A stretch of 64,000 nucleotides of DNA from Parapristionchus giblindavisi (taxonomy: Eukaryota; Nematoda; Chromadorea; Rhabditida; Diplogasteridae): assembly GCA_943737045.1 (NCBI GenBank), contig CALSFV010000391.1, forward strand, positions 167,507 through 231,506, written 5' to 3'. Below the pieces are notes generated by a model that did no database searches, was not told the DNA's origin, and worked only from the letters and a program-made list of their open reading frames with translations. Below, one piece after another: positions 45,701 through 60,700 of this stretch (the stretch's first letter is position 1; the number at the start of each line of letters is the position of its first letter). The position numbers and the translations under genes are program-made.

Positions 45701-48700
45701 TCTGTGATATTTTACTGCTGCTATAATGACCGAAGTACAAAAGTAGCTTTTACTCTGATATGATCAAGATAACTTGAGAAATATGAAAATGAAAATGAAA
45801 CCTATCGTGTCATATACCAAATGAAAGAGCGAAAAATTCTGAATAAGATAGACTATTTCAAAGTGGTCAGTACGGCCAATATGTAAATTTATCTTTCAAT
45901 ACTCTCTGTTTTTGGTACAAAATAATTCGTTACAAGTCTAATTGTCAATGATACTTATCGAGTAATATACTATGTGAAAGAGGAAAAAATTCTGAATGAG
46001 ACAAACTTCAGGTCATGTCGATCTGTGTTATTTTACTGCTGCTATAATGACCGAAGTACAAAAGTAGCTTTTACTCTGATATGATCAAGATAACTTGAGA
46101 AATATGAAAATGAAAATGAAACCTATCGTGTCATATACCAAATGAAAGAGCGAACAATTCTGAATAAGATAGACTATTTCAAAGTGGTCAGTACGGCCAA
46201 TATGTAAATTTATCTTTCAATACTCTCTGTTTTTGGTACAAAATAATTCGTTACAAGTCTAATTGTCAATGATACTTATCGAGTAATATACTACGTGAAA
46301 GAGGAAAAAATTCTTAATGAGACACACTTCAGGTCATGTCGATCTGTGATATTTTACTGCTGCTATAATGACCGAAGTACAAAAGTAGCTTTTACTCTGA
46401 TATGATCAAGATAACTTGAGAAATATGAAAATGAAAATGAAACCTATCGTGTCATATACCAAATGAAAGAGCGAAAAAATCTGAATAAGATAGACTTTTT
46501 CAAAGTGGTCAGTACGGCCAATATGTAAATTTATCTTTCAATACTCTCTGTTTTTGGTACAAAATAATTCGTTACAAGTCTAATTGTCAATGATACTTAT
46601 CGAGTAATATACTATGTGAAAGAGGAAAAAATTCTGAATGAGACACACTTCAGGTCATGTCGATCTGTGATATTTTACTGCTGCTATAATGACCGAAGTA
46701 CAAAAGTAGCTTTTACTCTGATATGATCAAGATAACTTGAGAAATATGAAAATGAAAATGAAACCTATCGTGTCATATACCAAATGAAAGAGCGAAAAAT
46801 TCTGAATAAGATAGACTATTTCAAAGTGGTCAGTACGGCCAATATGTAAATTTATCTTTCAATACTCTCTGTTTTTGGTACAAAATAATTCGTTACAAGT
46901 CTAATTGTCAATGATACTTATCGAGTAATATACTATGTGAAAGAGGAAAAAAATCTGAATGAGACAAACTTCAGGTCATGTCGATCTGTGTTATTTTACT
47001 GCTGCTATAATGACCGAAGTACAAAAGTAGCTTTTACTCTGATATGATCAAGATAACTTGAGAAATATGAAAATGAAAATGAAACCTATCGTGTCATATA
47101 CCAAATGAAAGAGCGAAAAATTCTGAATAAGATAGACTATTTCAAAGTGGTCAGTACGGCCAATATGTAAATTTATCTTTCAATACTCTCTGTTTTTGGT
47201 ACAAAATAATTCGTTACAAGTCTAATTGTCAATGATACTTATCGAGTAATATACTATGTGAAAGAGGAAAAAATTCTGAATGAGACACACTTCAGGTCAT
47301 GTCGATCTGTGATATTTTACTGCTGCTATAATGACCGAAGTACAAAAGTAGCTTTTACTCTGATATGATCAAGATAACTTGAGAAATATGAAAATGAAAA
47401 TGAAACCTATCGTGTCATATACCAAATGAAAGAGCGAAAAATTCTGAATAAGATTGACTATTTCAAAGTGGTCAGTACGGCCAATATGTAAATTTATCTT
47501 TCAATACTCTCTGTTTTTGGTACAAAATAATTCGTTACAAGTCTAATTGTCAATGATACTTATCGAGTAATATACTATGTGAAAGAGGAAAAAATTCTGA
47601 ATGAGACAAACTTCAGGTCATGTCGATCTGTGTTATTTTACTGCTGCTATAATGACCGAAGTACAAAAGTAGCTTTTACTCTGATATGATCAAGATAACT
47701 TGAGAAATATGAAAATGAAAATGAAACCTATCGTGTCATATACCAAATGAAAGAGCGAACAATTCTGAATAAGATAGACTATTTCAAAGTGGTCAGTACG
47801 GCCAATATGTAAATTTATCTTTCAATACTCTCTGTTTTTGGTACAAAATAATTCGTTACAAGTCTAATTGTCAATGATACTTATCGAGTAATATACTACG
47901 TGAAAGAGGAAAAAATTCTTAATGAGACACACTTCAGGTCATGTCGATCTGTGATATTTTACTGCTGCTATAATGACCGAAGTACAAAAGTAGCTTTTAC
48001 TCTGATATGATCAAGATAACTTGAGAAATATGAAAATGAAAATGAAACCTATCGTGTCATATACCAAATGAAAGAGCGAAAAAATCTGAATAAGATAGAC
48101 TTTTTCAAAGTGGTCAGTACGGCCAATATGTAAATTTATCTTTCAATACTCTCTGTTTTTGGTACAAAATAATTCGTTACAAGTCTAATTGTCAATGATA
48201 CTTATCGAGTAATATACTATGTGAAAGAGGAAAAAATTCTGAATGAGACACACTTCAGGTCATGTCGATCTGTGATATTTTACTGCTGCTATAATGACCG
48301 AAGTACAAAAGTAGCTTTTACTCTGATATGATCAAGATAACTTGAGAAATATGAAAATGAAAATGAAACCTATCGTGTCATATACCAAATGAAAGAGCGA
48401 AAAATTCTGAATAAGATAGACTATTTCAAAGTGGTCAGTACGGCCAATATGTAAATTTATCTTTCAATACTCTCTGTTTTTGGTACAAAATAATTCGTTA
48501 CAAGTCTAATTGTCAATGATACTTATCGAGTAATATACTATGTGAAAGAGGAAAAAATTCTGAATGAGACACACTTCAGGTCATGTCGATCTGTGATATT
48601 TTACTGCTGCTATAATGACCGAAGTACAAAAGTAGCTTTTACTCTGATATGATCAAGATAACTTGAGAAATATGAAAATGAAAATGAAACCTATCGTGTC

Positions 48701-51700
48701 ATATACCAAATGAAAGAGCGAAAAATTCTGAATAAGATAGACTATTTCAAAGTGGTCAGTACGGCCAATATGTAAATTTATCTTTCAATACTCTCTGTTT
48801 TTGGTACAAAATAATTCGTTACAAGTCTAATTGTCAATGATACTTATCGAGTAATATACTATGTGAAAGAGGAAAAAATTCTGAATGAGACACACTTCAG
48901 GTCATGTCGATCTGTGATATTTTACTGCTGCTATAATGACCGAAGTACAAAAGTAGCTTTTACTCTGATATGATCAAGATAACTTGAGAAATATGAAAAT
49001 GAAAATGAAACCTATCGTGTCATATACCAAATGAAAGAGCGAAAAATTCTGAATAAGATAGACTATTTCAAAGTGGTCAGTACGGCCAATATGTAAATTT
49101 ATCTTTCAATACTCTCTGTTTTTGGTACAAAATAATTCGTTACAAGTCTAATTGTCAATGATACTTATCGAGTAATATACTATGTGAAAGAGGAAAAAAT
49201 TCTGAATGAGACACACTTCAGGTCATGTCGAGCTGTGATATTTTACTGCTGCTATAATGACCGAAGTACAAAAGTAGCTTTTACTCTGATATGATCAAGA
49301 TAACTTGAGAAATATGAAAATGAAAATGAAACCTATCGTGTCATATACCAAATGAAAGAGCGAAAAATTCTGAATAAGATAGACTATTTCAAAGTGGTCA
49401 GTACGGCCAATATGTAAATTTATCTTTCAATACTCTCTGTTTTTGGTACAAAATAATTCGTTACAAGTCTAATTGTCAATGATACTTATCGAGTAATATA
49501 CTATGTGAAAGAGGAAAAAATTCTGAATGAGACAAACTTCAGGTCATGTCGATCTGTGTTATTTTACTGCTGCTATAATGACCGAAGTACAAAAGTAGCT
49601 TTTACTCTGATATGATCAAGATAACTTGAGAAATATGAAAATGAAAATGAAACCTATCGTGTCATATACCAAATGAAAGAGCGAAAAATTCTGAATAAGA
49701 TAGACTATTTCAAAGTGGTCAGTACGGCCAATATGTAAATTTATCTTTCAATACTCTCTGTTTTTGGTACAAAATAATTCGTTACAAGTCTAATTGTCAA
49801 TGATACTTATCGAGTAATATACTATGTGAAAGAGGAAAAAATTCTGAATGAGACACACTTCAGGTCATGTCGAGCTGTGATATTTTACTGCTGCTATAAT
49901 GACCGAAGTACAAAAGTAGCTTTTACTCTGATATGATCAAGATAACTTGAGAAATATGAAAATGAAAATGAAACCTATCGTGTCATATACCAAATGAAAG
50001 AGCGAAAAATTCTGAATAAGATAGACTATTTCAAAGTGGTCAGTACGGCCAATATGTAAATTTATCTTTCAATACTCTCTGTTTTTGGTACAAAATAATT
50101 CGTTACAAGTCTAATTGTCAATGATGCTTATCGAGTAATATACTATGTGAAAGAGGAAAAAATTCTGAATGAGACAAACTTCAGGTCATGTCGATCTGTG
50201 TTATTTTACTGCTGCTATAATGACCGAAGTACAAAAGTAGCTTTTACTCTGATATGATCAAGATAACTTGAGAAATATGAAAATGAAAATGAAACCTATC
50301 GTGTCATATACCAAATGAAAGAGCGAAAAATTCTGAATAAGATAGACTATTTCAAAGCGGTCAGTACGGCCAATATGTAAATTTATCTTTCAATACTCTC
50401 TGTTTTTGGTACAAAATAATTCGTTACAAGTCTAATTGTCAATGATACTTATCGAGTAATATACTATGTGAAAGAGGAAAAAATTCTGAATGAGACAAAC
50501 TTCAGGTCATGTCGATCTGTGTTATTTTACTGCTGCTATAATGACCGAAGTACAAAAGTAGCTTTTACTCTGATATGATCAAGATAACTTGAGAAATATG
50601 AAAATGAAAATGAAACCTATCGTGTCATATACCAAATGAAAGAGCGAAAAATTCTGAATAAGATAGACTATTTCAAAGTGGTCAGTACGGCCAATATGTA
50701 AATTTATCTTTCAATACTCTCTGTTTTTGGTACAAAATAATTCGTTACAAGTCTAATTGTCAATGATACTTATCGAGTAATATACTATGTGAAAGAGGAA
50801 AAAATTCTGAATGAGACACACTTCAGGTCATGTCGAGCTGTGATATTTTACTGCTGCTATAATGACCGAAGTACAAAAGTAGCTTTTACTCTGATATGAT
50901 CAAGATAACTTGAGAAATATGAAAATGAAAATGAAACCTATCGTGTCATATACCAAATGAAAGAGCGAAAAATTCTGAATAAGATAGACTATTTCAAAGT
51001 GGTCAGTACGGCCAATATGTAAATTTATCTTTCAATACTCTCTGTTTTTGGTACAAAATAATTCGTTACAAGTCTAATTGTCAATGATGCTTATCGAGTA
51101 ATATACTATGTGAAAGAGGAAAAAATTCTGAATGAGACAAACTTCAGGTCATGTCGATCTGTGTTATTTTACTGCTGCTATAATGACCGAAGTACAAAAG
51201 TAGCTTTTACTCTGATATGATCAAGATAACTTGAGAAATATGAAAATGAAAATGAAACCTATCGTGTCATATACCAAATGAAAGAGCGAAAAATTCTGAA
51301 TAAGATAGACTATTTCAAAGTGGTCAGTACGGCCAATATGTAAATTTATCTTTCAATACTCTCTGTTTTTGGTACAAAATAATTCGTTACAAGTCTAATT
51401 GTCAATGATACTTATCGAGTAATATACTATGTGAAAGAGGAAAAAATTCTGAATGAGACAAACTTCAGGTCATGTCGATCTGTGTTATTTTACTGCTGCT
51501 ATAATGACCGAAGTACAAAAGTAGCTTTTACTCTGATATGATCAAGATATCTTGAGAAATATGAAAATGAAAATGAAACCTATCGTGTCATATACCAAAT
51601 GAAAGAGCGAAAAATTCTGAATAAGATAGACTATTTCAAAGTGGTCAGTACGGCCAATATGTAAATTTATCTTTCAATACTCTCTGTTTTTGGTACAAAA

Positions 51701-54700
51701 TAATTCGTTACAAGTCTAATTGTCAATGATACTTATCGAGTAATATACTATATGAAAGAGGAAAAAATTCTGAATGAGACACACTTCAGGTCATGTCGAG
51801 CTGTGATATTTTACTGCTGCTATAATGACCGAAGTACAAAAGTAGCTTTTACTCTGATATGATCAAGATAACTTGAGAAATATGAAAATGAAAATGAAAC
51901 CTATCGTGTCATATACCAAATGAAAGAGCGAAAAATTCTGAATAAGATAGACTATTTCAAAGTGGTCAGTACGGCCAATATGTAAATTTATCTTTCAATA
52001 CTCTCTGTTTTTGGTACAAAATAATTCGTTACAAGTCTAATTGTCAATGATACTTATCGAGTAATATACTACGTGAAAGAGGAAAAAATTCTGAATGAGA
52101 CACACTTCAGGTCATGTCGATCTGTGATATTTTACTGCTGCTATAATGACCGAAGTACAAAAGTAGCTTTTACTCTGATATGATCAAGATAACTTGAGAA
52201 ATATGAAAATGAAAATGAAACCTATCGTGTCATATACCAAATGAAAGAGCGAAAAATTCTGAATAAGATAGACTATTTCAAAGTGGTCAGTACGGCCAAT
52301 ATGTAAATTTATCTTTCAATACTCTCTGTTTTTGGTACAAAATAATTCGTTACAAGTCTAATTGTCAATGATACTTATCGAGTAATATACTATATGAAAG
52401 AGGAAAAAATTCTGAATGAGACACACTTCAGGTCATGTCGAGCTGTGATATTTTACTGCTGCTATAATGACCGAAGTACAAAAGTAGCTTTTACTCTGAT
52501 ATGATCAAGATAACTTGAGAAATATGAAAATGAAAATGAAACCTATCGTGTCATATACCAAATGAAAGAGCGAAAAATTCTGAATAAGATAGACTATTTC
52601 AAAGTGGTCAGTACGGCCAATATGTAAATTTATCTTTCAATACTCTCTGTTTTTGGTACAAAATAATTCGTTACAAGTCTAATTGTCAATGATACTTATC
52701 GAGTAATATACTACGTGAAAGAGGAAAAAATTCTGAATGAGACACACTTCAGGTCATGTCGATCTGTGATATTTTACTGCTGCTATAATGACCGAAGTAC
52801 AAAAGTAGCTTTTACTCTGATATGATCAAGATAACTTGAGAAATATGAAAATGAAAATGATACCTATCGTGTCATATACCAAATGAAAGAGCGAAAAATT
52901 CTGAATAAGATAGACTATTTCAAAGTGGTCAGTACGGCCAATATGTAAATTTATCTTTCAATACTCTCTGTTTTTGGTACAAAATAATTCGTTACAAGTC
53001 TAATTGTCAATGATACTTATCGAGTAATATACTATGTGAAAGAGGAAAAAATTCTGAATGAGACAAACTTCAGGTCATGTCGATCTGTGTTATTTTACTG
53101 CTGCTATAATGACCGAAGTACAAAAGTAGCTTTTACTCTGATATGATCAAGATAACTTGAGAAATATGAAAATGAAAATGAAACCTATCGTGTCATATAC
53201 CAAATGAAAGAGCGAAAAATTCTGAATAAGATAGACTATTTCAAAGTGGTCAGTACGGCCAATATGTAAATTTATCTTTCAATACTCTCTGTTTTTGGTA
53301 CAAAATAATTCGTTACAAGTCTAATTGTCAATGATACTTATCGAGTAATATACTACGTGAAAGAGGAAAAAATTCTGAATGAGACACACTTCAGGTCATG
53401 TCGATCTGTGATATTTTACTGCTGCTATAATGACCGAAGTACAAAAGTAGCTTTTACTCTGATATGATCAAGATAACTTGAGAAATATGAAAATGAAAAT
53501 GAAACCTATCGTGTCATATACCAAATGAAAGAGCGAAAAATTCTGAATAAGATAGACTATTTCAAAGTGGTCAGTACGGCCAATATGTAAATTTATCTTT
53601 CAATACTCTCTGTTTTTGGTACAAAATAATTCGTTACAAGTCTAATTGTCAATGATACTTATCGAGTAATATACTATATGAAAGAGGAAAAAATTCTGAA
53701 TGAGACACACTTCAGGTCATGTCGAGCTGTGATATTTTACTGCTGCTATAATGACCGAAGTACAAAAGTAGCTTTTACTCTGATATGATCAAGATAACTT
53801 GAGAAATATGAAAATGAAAATGAAACCTATCGTGTCATATACCAAATGAAAGAGCGAAAAATTCTGAATAAGATAGACTATTTCAAAGTGGTCAGTACGG
53901 CCAATATGTAAATTTATCTTTCAATACTCTCTGTTTTTGGTACAAAATAATTCGTTACAAGTCTAATTGTCAATGATACTTATCGAGTAATATACTACGT
54001 GAAAGAGGAAAAAATTCTGAATGAGACACACTTCAGGTCATGTCGATCTGTGATATTTTACTGCTGCTATAATGACCGAAGTACAAAAGTAGCTTTTACT
54101 CTGATATGATCAAGATAACTTGAGAAATATGAAAATGAAAATGAAACCTATCGTGTCATATACCAAATGAAAGAGCGAAAAATTCTGAATAAGATAGACT
54201 ATTTCAAAGTGGTCAGTACGGCCAATATGTAAATTTATCTTTCAATACTCTCTGTTTTTGGTACAAAATAATTCGTTACAAGTCTAATTGTCAATGATAC
54301 TTATCGAGTAATATACTATGTGAAAGAGGAAAAAATTCTGAATGAGACAAACTTCAGGTCATGTCGATCTGTGTTATTTTACTGCTGCTATAATGACCGA
54401 AGTACAAAAGTAGCTTTTACTCTGATATGATCAAGATAACTTGAGAAATATGAAAATGAAAATGAAACCTATCGTGTCATATACCAAATGAAAGAGCGAA
54501 AAATTCTGAATAAGATAGACTATTTCAAAGTGGTCAGTACGGCCAATATGTAAATTTATCTTTCAATACTCTCTGTTTTTGGTACAAAATAATTCGTTAC
54601 AAGTCTAATTGTCAATGATACTTATCGAGTAATATACTACGTGAAAGAGGAAAAAATTCTGAATGAGACACACTTCAGGTCATGTCGATCTGTGATATTT

Positions 54701-57700
54701 TGCTGCTGCTATAATGACCGAAGTACAAAAGTAGCTTTTACTCTGATATGATCAAGATAACTTGAGAAATATGAAAATGAAAATGAAACCTATCGTGTCA
54801 TATACCAAATGAAAGAGCGAAAAATTCTGAATAAGATAGACTATTTCAAAGTGGTCAGTACGGCCAATATGTAAATTTATCTTTCAATACTCTCTGTTTT
54901 TGGTACAAAATAATTCGTTACAAGTCTAATTGTCAATGATACTTATCGAGTAATATACTATATGAAAGAGGAAAAAATTCTGAATGAGACACACTTCAGG
55001 TCATGTCGAGCTGTGATATTTTACTGCTGCTATAATGACCGAAGTACAAAAGTAGCTTTTACTCTGATATGATCAAGATAACTTGAGAAATATGAAAATG
55101 AAAATGAAACCTATCGTGTCATATACCAAATGAAAGAGCGAAAAATTCTGAATAAGATAGACTATTTCAAAGTGGTCAGTACGGCCAATATGTAAATTTA
55201 TCTTTCAATACTCTCTGTTTTTGGTACAAAATAATTCGTTACAAGTCTAATTGTCAATGATACTTATCGAGTAATATACTACGTGAAAGAGGAAAAAATT
55301 CTGAATGAGACACACTTCAGGTCATGTCGATCTGTGATATTTTACTGCTGCTATAATGACCGAAGTACAAAAGTAGCTTTTACTCTGATATGATCAAGAT
55401 AACTTGAGAAATATGAAAATGAAAATGAAACCTATCGTGTCATATACCAAATGAAAGAGCGAAAAATTCTGAATAAGATAGACTATTTCAAAGTGGTCAG
55501 TACGGCCAATATGTAAATTTATCTTTCAATACTCTCTGTTTTTGGTACAAAATAATTCGTTACAAGTCTAATTGTCAATGATACTTATCGAGTAATATAC
55601 TATGTGAAAGAGGAAAAAATTCTGAATGAGACACACTTCAGGTCATGTCGAGCTGTGATATTTTACTGCTGCTATAATGACCGAAGTACAAAAGTAGCTT
55701 TTACTCTGATATGATCAAGATAACTTGAGAAATATGAAAATGAAAATGAAACCTATCGTGTCATATACCAAATGAAAGAGCGAAAAATTCTGAATAAGAT
55801 AGACTATTTCAAAGTGGTCAGTACGGCCAATATGTAAATTTATCTTTCAATACTCTCTGTTTTTGGTACAAAATAATTCGTTACAAGTCTAATTGTCAAT
55901 GATACTTATCGAGTAATATACTATGTGAAAGAGGAAAAAATTCTGAATGAGACACACTTCAGGTCATGTCGATCTGTGATATTTTACTGCTGCTATAATG
56001 ACCGAAGTACAAAAGTAGCTTTTACTCTGATATGATCAAGATAACTTGAGAAATATGAAAATGAAAATGAAACCTATCGTGTCATATACCAAATGAAAGA
56101 GCGAAAAATTCTGAATAAGATAGACTATTTCAAAGTGGTCAGTACGGCCAATATGTAAATTTATCTTTCAATACTCTCTGTTTTTGGTACAAAATAATTC
56201 GTTACAAGTCTAATTGTCAATGATACTTATCGAGTAATATACTATGTGAAAGAGGAAAAAATTCTGAATGAGACAAACTTCAGGTCATGTCGATCTGTGT
56301 TATTTTACTGCTGCTATAATGACCGAAGTACAAAAGTAGCTTTTACTCTGATATGATCAAGATAACTTGAGAAATATGAAAATGAAAATGAAACCTATCG
56401 TGTCATATACCAAATGAAAGAGCGAAAAATTCTGAATAAGATAGACTATTTCAAAGTGGTCAGTACGGCCAATATGTAAATTTATCTTTCAATACTCTCT
56501 GTTTTTGGTACAAAATAATTCGTTACAAGTCTAATTGTCAATGATACTTATCGAGTAATATACTATGTGAAAGAGGAAAAAATTCTGAATGAGACACACT
56601 TCAGGTCATGTCGATCTGTGATATTTTACTGCTGCTATAATGACCGAAGTACAAAAGTAGCTTTTACTCTGATATGATCAAGATAACTTGAGAAATATGA
56701 AAATGAAAATGAAACCTATCGTGTCATATACCAAATGAAAGAGCGAAAAATTCTGAATAAGATAGACTATTTCAAAGTGGTCAGTACGGCCAATATGTAA
56801 ATTTATCTTTCAATACTCTCTGTTTTTGGTACAAAATAATTCGTTACAAGTCTAATTGTCAATGATACTTATCGAGTAATATACTACGTGAAAGAGGAAA
56901 AAATTCTGAATGAGACACACTTCAGGTCATGTCGATCTGTGATATTTTACTGCTGCTATAATGACCGAAGTACAAAAGTAGCTTTTACTCTGATATCATC
57001 AAGATAACTTGAGAAATATGAAAATGAAAATGAAACCTATCGTGTCATATACCAAATGAAAGAGCGAAAAATTCTGAATAAGATAGACTATTTCAAAGTG
57101 GTCAGTACGGCCAATATGTAAATTTATCTTTCAATACTCTCTGTTTTTGGTACAAAATAATTCGTTACAAGTCTAATTGTCAATGATACTTATCGAGTAA
57201 TATACTATATGAAAGAGGAAAAAATTCTGAATGAGACACACTTCAGGTCATGTCGAGCTGTGATATTTTACTGCTGCTATAATGACCGAAGTACAAAAGT
57301 AGCTTTTACTCTGATATGATCAAGATAACTTGAGAAATATGAAAATGAAAATGAAACCTATCGTGTCATATACCAAATGAAAGAGCGAAAAATTCTGAAT
57401 AAGATAGACTATTTCAAAGTGGTCAGTACGGCCAATATGTAAATTTATCTTTCAATACTCTCTGTTTTTGGTACAAAATAATTCGTTACAAGTCTAATTG
57501 TCAATGATACTTATCGAGTAATATACTACGTGAAAGAGGAAAAAATTCTGAATGAGACACACTTCAGGTCATGTCGATCTGTGATATTTTACTGCTGCTA
57601 TAATGACCGAAGTACAAAAGTAGCTTTTACTCTGATATGATCAAGATAACTTGAGAAATATGAAAATGAAAATGAAACCTATCGTGTCATATACCAAATG

Positions 57701-60700
57701 AAAGAGCGAAAAATTCTGAATAAGATAGACTATTTCAAAGTGGTCAGTACGGCCAATATGTAAATTTATCTTTCAATACTCTCTGTTTTTGGTACAAAAT
57801 AATTCGTTACAAGTCTAATTGTCAATGATACTTATCGAGTAATATACTATATGAAAGAGGAAAAAATTCTGAATGAGACACACTTCAGGTCATGTCGAGC
57901 TGTGATATTTTACTGCTGCTATAATGACCGAAGTACAAAAGTAGCTTTTACTCTGATATGATCAAGATAACTTGAGAAATATGAAAATGAAAATGAAACC
58001 TATCGTGTCATATACCAAATGAAAGAGTGAAAAATTCTGAATAAGATAGACTATTTCAAAGTGGTCAGTACGGCCAATATGTAAATTTATCTTTCAATAC
58101 TCTCTGTTTTTGGTACAAAATAATTCGTTACAAGTCTAATTGTCAATGATACTTATCGAGTAATATACTACGTGAAAGAGGAAAAAATTCTGAATGAGAC
58201 ACACTTCAGGTCATGTCGATCTGTGATATTTTACTGCTGCTATAATGACCGAAGTACAAAAGTAGCTTTTACTCTGATATGATCAAGATAACTTGAGAAA
58301 TATGAAAATGAAAATGAAACCTATCGTGTCATATACCAAATGAAAGAGCGAAAAATTCTGAATAAGATAGACTATTTCAAAGTGGTCAGTACGGCCAATA
58401 TGTAAATTTATCTTTCAATACTCTCTGTTTTTGGTACAAAATAATTCGTTACAAGTCTAATTGTCAATGATACTTATCGAGTAATATACTATATGAAAGA
58501 GGAAAAAATTCTGAATGAGACACACTTCAGGTCATGTCGAGCTGTGATATTTTACTGCTGCTATAATGACCGAAGTACAAAAGTAGCTTTTACTCTGATA
58601 TGATCAAGATAACTTGAGAAATATGAAAATGAAAATGAAACCTATCGTGTCATATACCAAATGAAAGAGCGAACAATTCTGAATAAGATAGACTATTTCA
58701 AAGTGGTCAGTACGGCCAATATGTAAATTTATCTTTCAATACTCTCTGTTTTTGGTACAAAATAATTCGTTACAAGTCTAATTGTCAATGATACTTATCG
58801 AGTAATATACTATATGAAAGAGGAAAAAATTCTGAATGAGACACACTTCAGGTCATGTCGAGCTGTGATATTTTACTGCTGCTATAATGACCGAAGTACA
58901 AAAGTAGCTTTTACTCTGATATGATCAAGATAACTTGAGAAATATGAAAATGAAAATGAAACCTATCGTGTCATATACCAAATGAAAGAGCGAAAAATTC
59001 TGAATAAGATAGACTATTTCAAAGTGGTCAGTACGGCCAATATGTAAATTTATCTTTCAATACTCTCTGTTTTTGGTACAAAATAATTCGTTACAAGTCT
59101 AATTGTCAATGATACTTATCGAGTAATATACTACGTGAAAGAGGAAAAAATTCTGAATGAGACACACTTCAGGTCATGTCGATCTGTGATATTTTACTGC
59201 TGCTATAATGACCGAAGTACAAAAGTAGCTTTTACTCTGATATGATCAAGATAACTTGAGAAATATGAAAATGAAAATGAAACCTATCGTGTCATATACC
59301 AAATGAAAGAGCGAAAAATTCTGAATAAGATAGACTATTTCAAAGTGGTCAGTACGGCCAATATGTAAATTTATCTTTCAATACTCTCTGTTTTTGGTAC
59401 AAAATAATTCGTTACAAGTCTAATTGTCAATGATACTTATCGAGTAATATACTATATGAAAGAGGAAAAAATTCTGAATGAGACACACTTCAGGTCATGT
59501 CGAGCTGTGATATTTTACTGCTGCTATAATGACCGAAGTACAAAAGTAGCTTTTACTCTGATATGATCAAGATAACTTGAGAAATATGAAAATGAAAATG
59601 AAACCTATCGTGTCATATACCAAATGAAAGAGCGAAAAATTCTGAATAAGATAGACTATTTCAAAGTGGTCAGTACGGCCAATATGTAAATTTATCTTTC
59701 AATACTCTCTGTTTTTGGTACAAAATAATTCGTTACAAGTCTAATTGTCAATGATACTTATCGAGTAATATACTATATGAAAGAGGAAAAAATTCTGAAT
59801 GAGACACACTTCAGGTCATGTCGAGCTGTGATATTTTACTGCTGCTATAATGACCGAAGTACAAAAGTAGCTTTTACTCTGATATGATCAAGATAACTTG
59901 AGAAATATGAAAATGAAAATGAAACCTATCGTGTCATATACCAAATGAAAGAGCGAACAATTCTGAATAAGATAGACTATTTCAAAGTGGTCAGTACGGC
60001 CAATATGTAAATTTATCTTTCAATACTCTCTGTTTTTGGTACAAAATAATTCGTTACAAGTCTAATTGTCAATGATACTTATCGAGTAATATACTATATG
60101 AAAGAGGAAAAAATTCTGAATGAGACACACTTCAGGTCATGTCGAGCTGTGATATTTTACTGCTGCTATAATGACCGAAGTACAAAAGTAGCTTTTACTC
60201 TGATATGATCAAGATAACTTGAGAAATATGAAAATGAAAATGAAACCTATCGTGTCATATACCAAATGAAAGAGCGAAAAATTCTGAATAAGATAGACTA
60301 TTTCAAAGTGGTCAGTACGGCCAATATGTAAATTTATCTTTCAATACTCTCTGTTTTTGGTACAAAATAATTCGTTACAAGTCTAATTGTCAATGATACT
60401 TATCAAGTAATATACTACGTGAAAGAGGAAAAAATTCTGAATGAGACACACTTCAGGTCATGTCGATCTGTGATATTTTACTGCTGCTATAATGACCGAA
60501 GTACAAAAGTAGCTTTTACTCTGATATGATCAAGATAACTTGAGAAATATGAAAATGAAAATGAAACCTATCGTGTCATATACCAAATGAAAGAGCGAAA
60601 AATTCTGAATAAGATAGACTATTTCAAAGTGGTCAGTACGGCCAATATGTAAATTTATCTTTCAATACTCTCTGTTTTTGGTACAAAATAATTCGTTACA

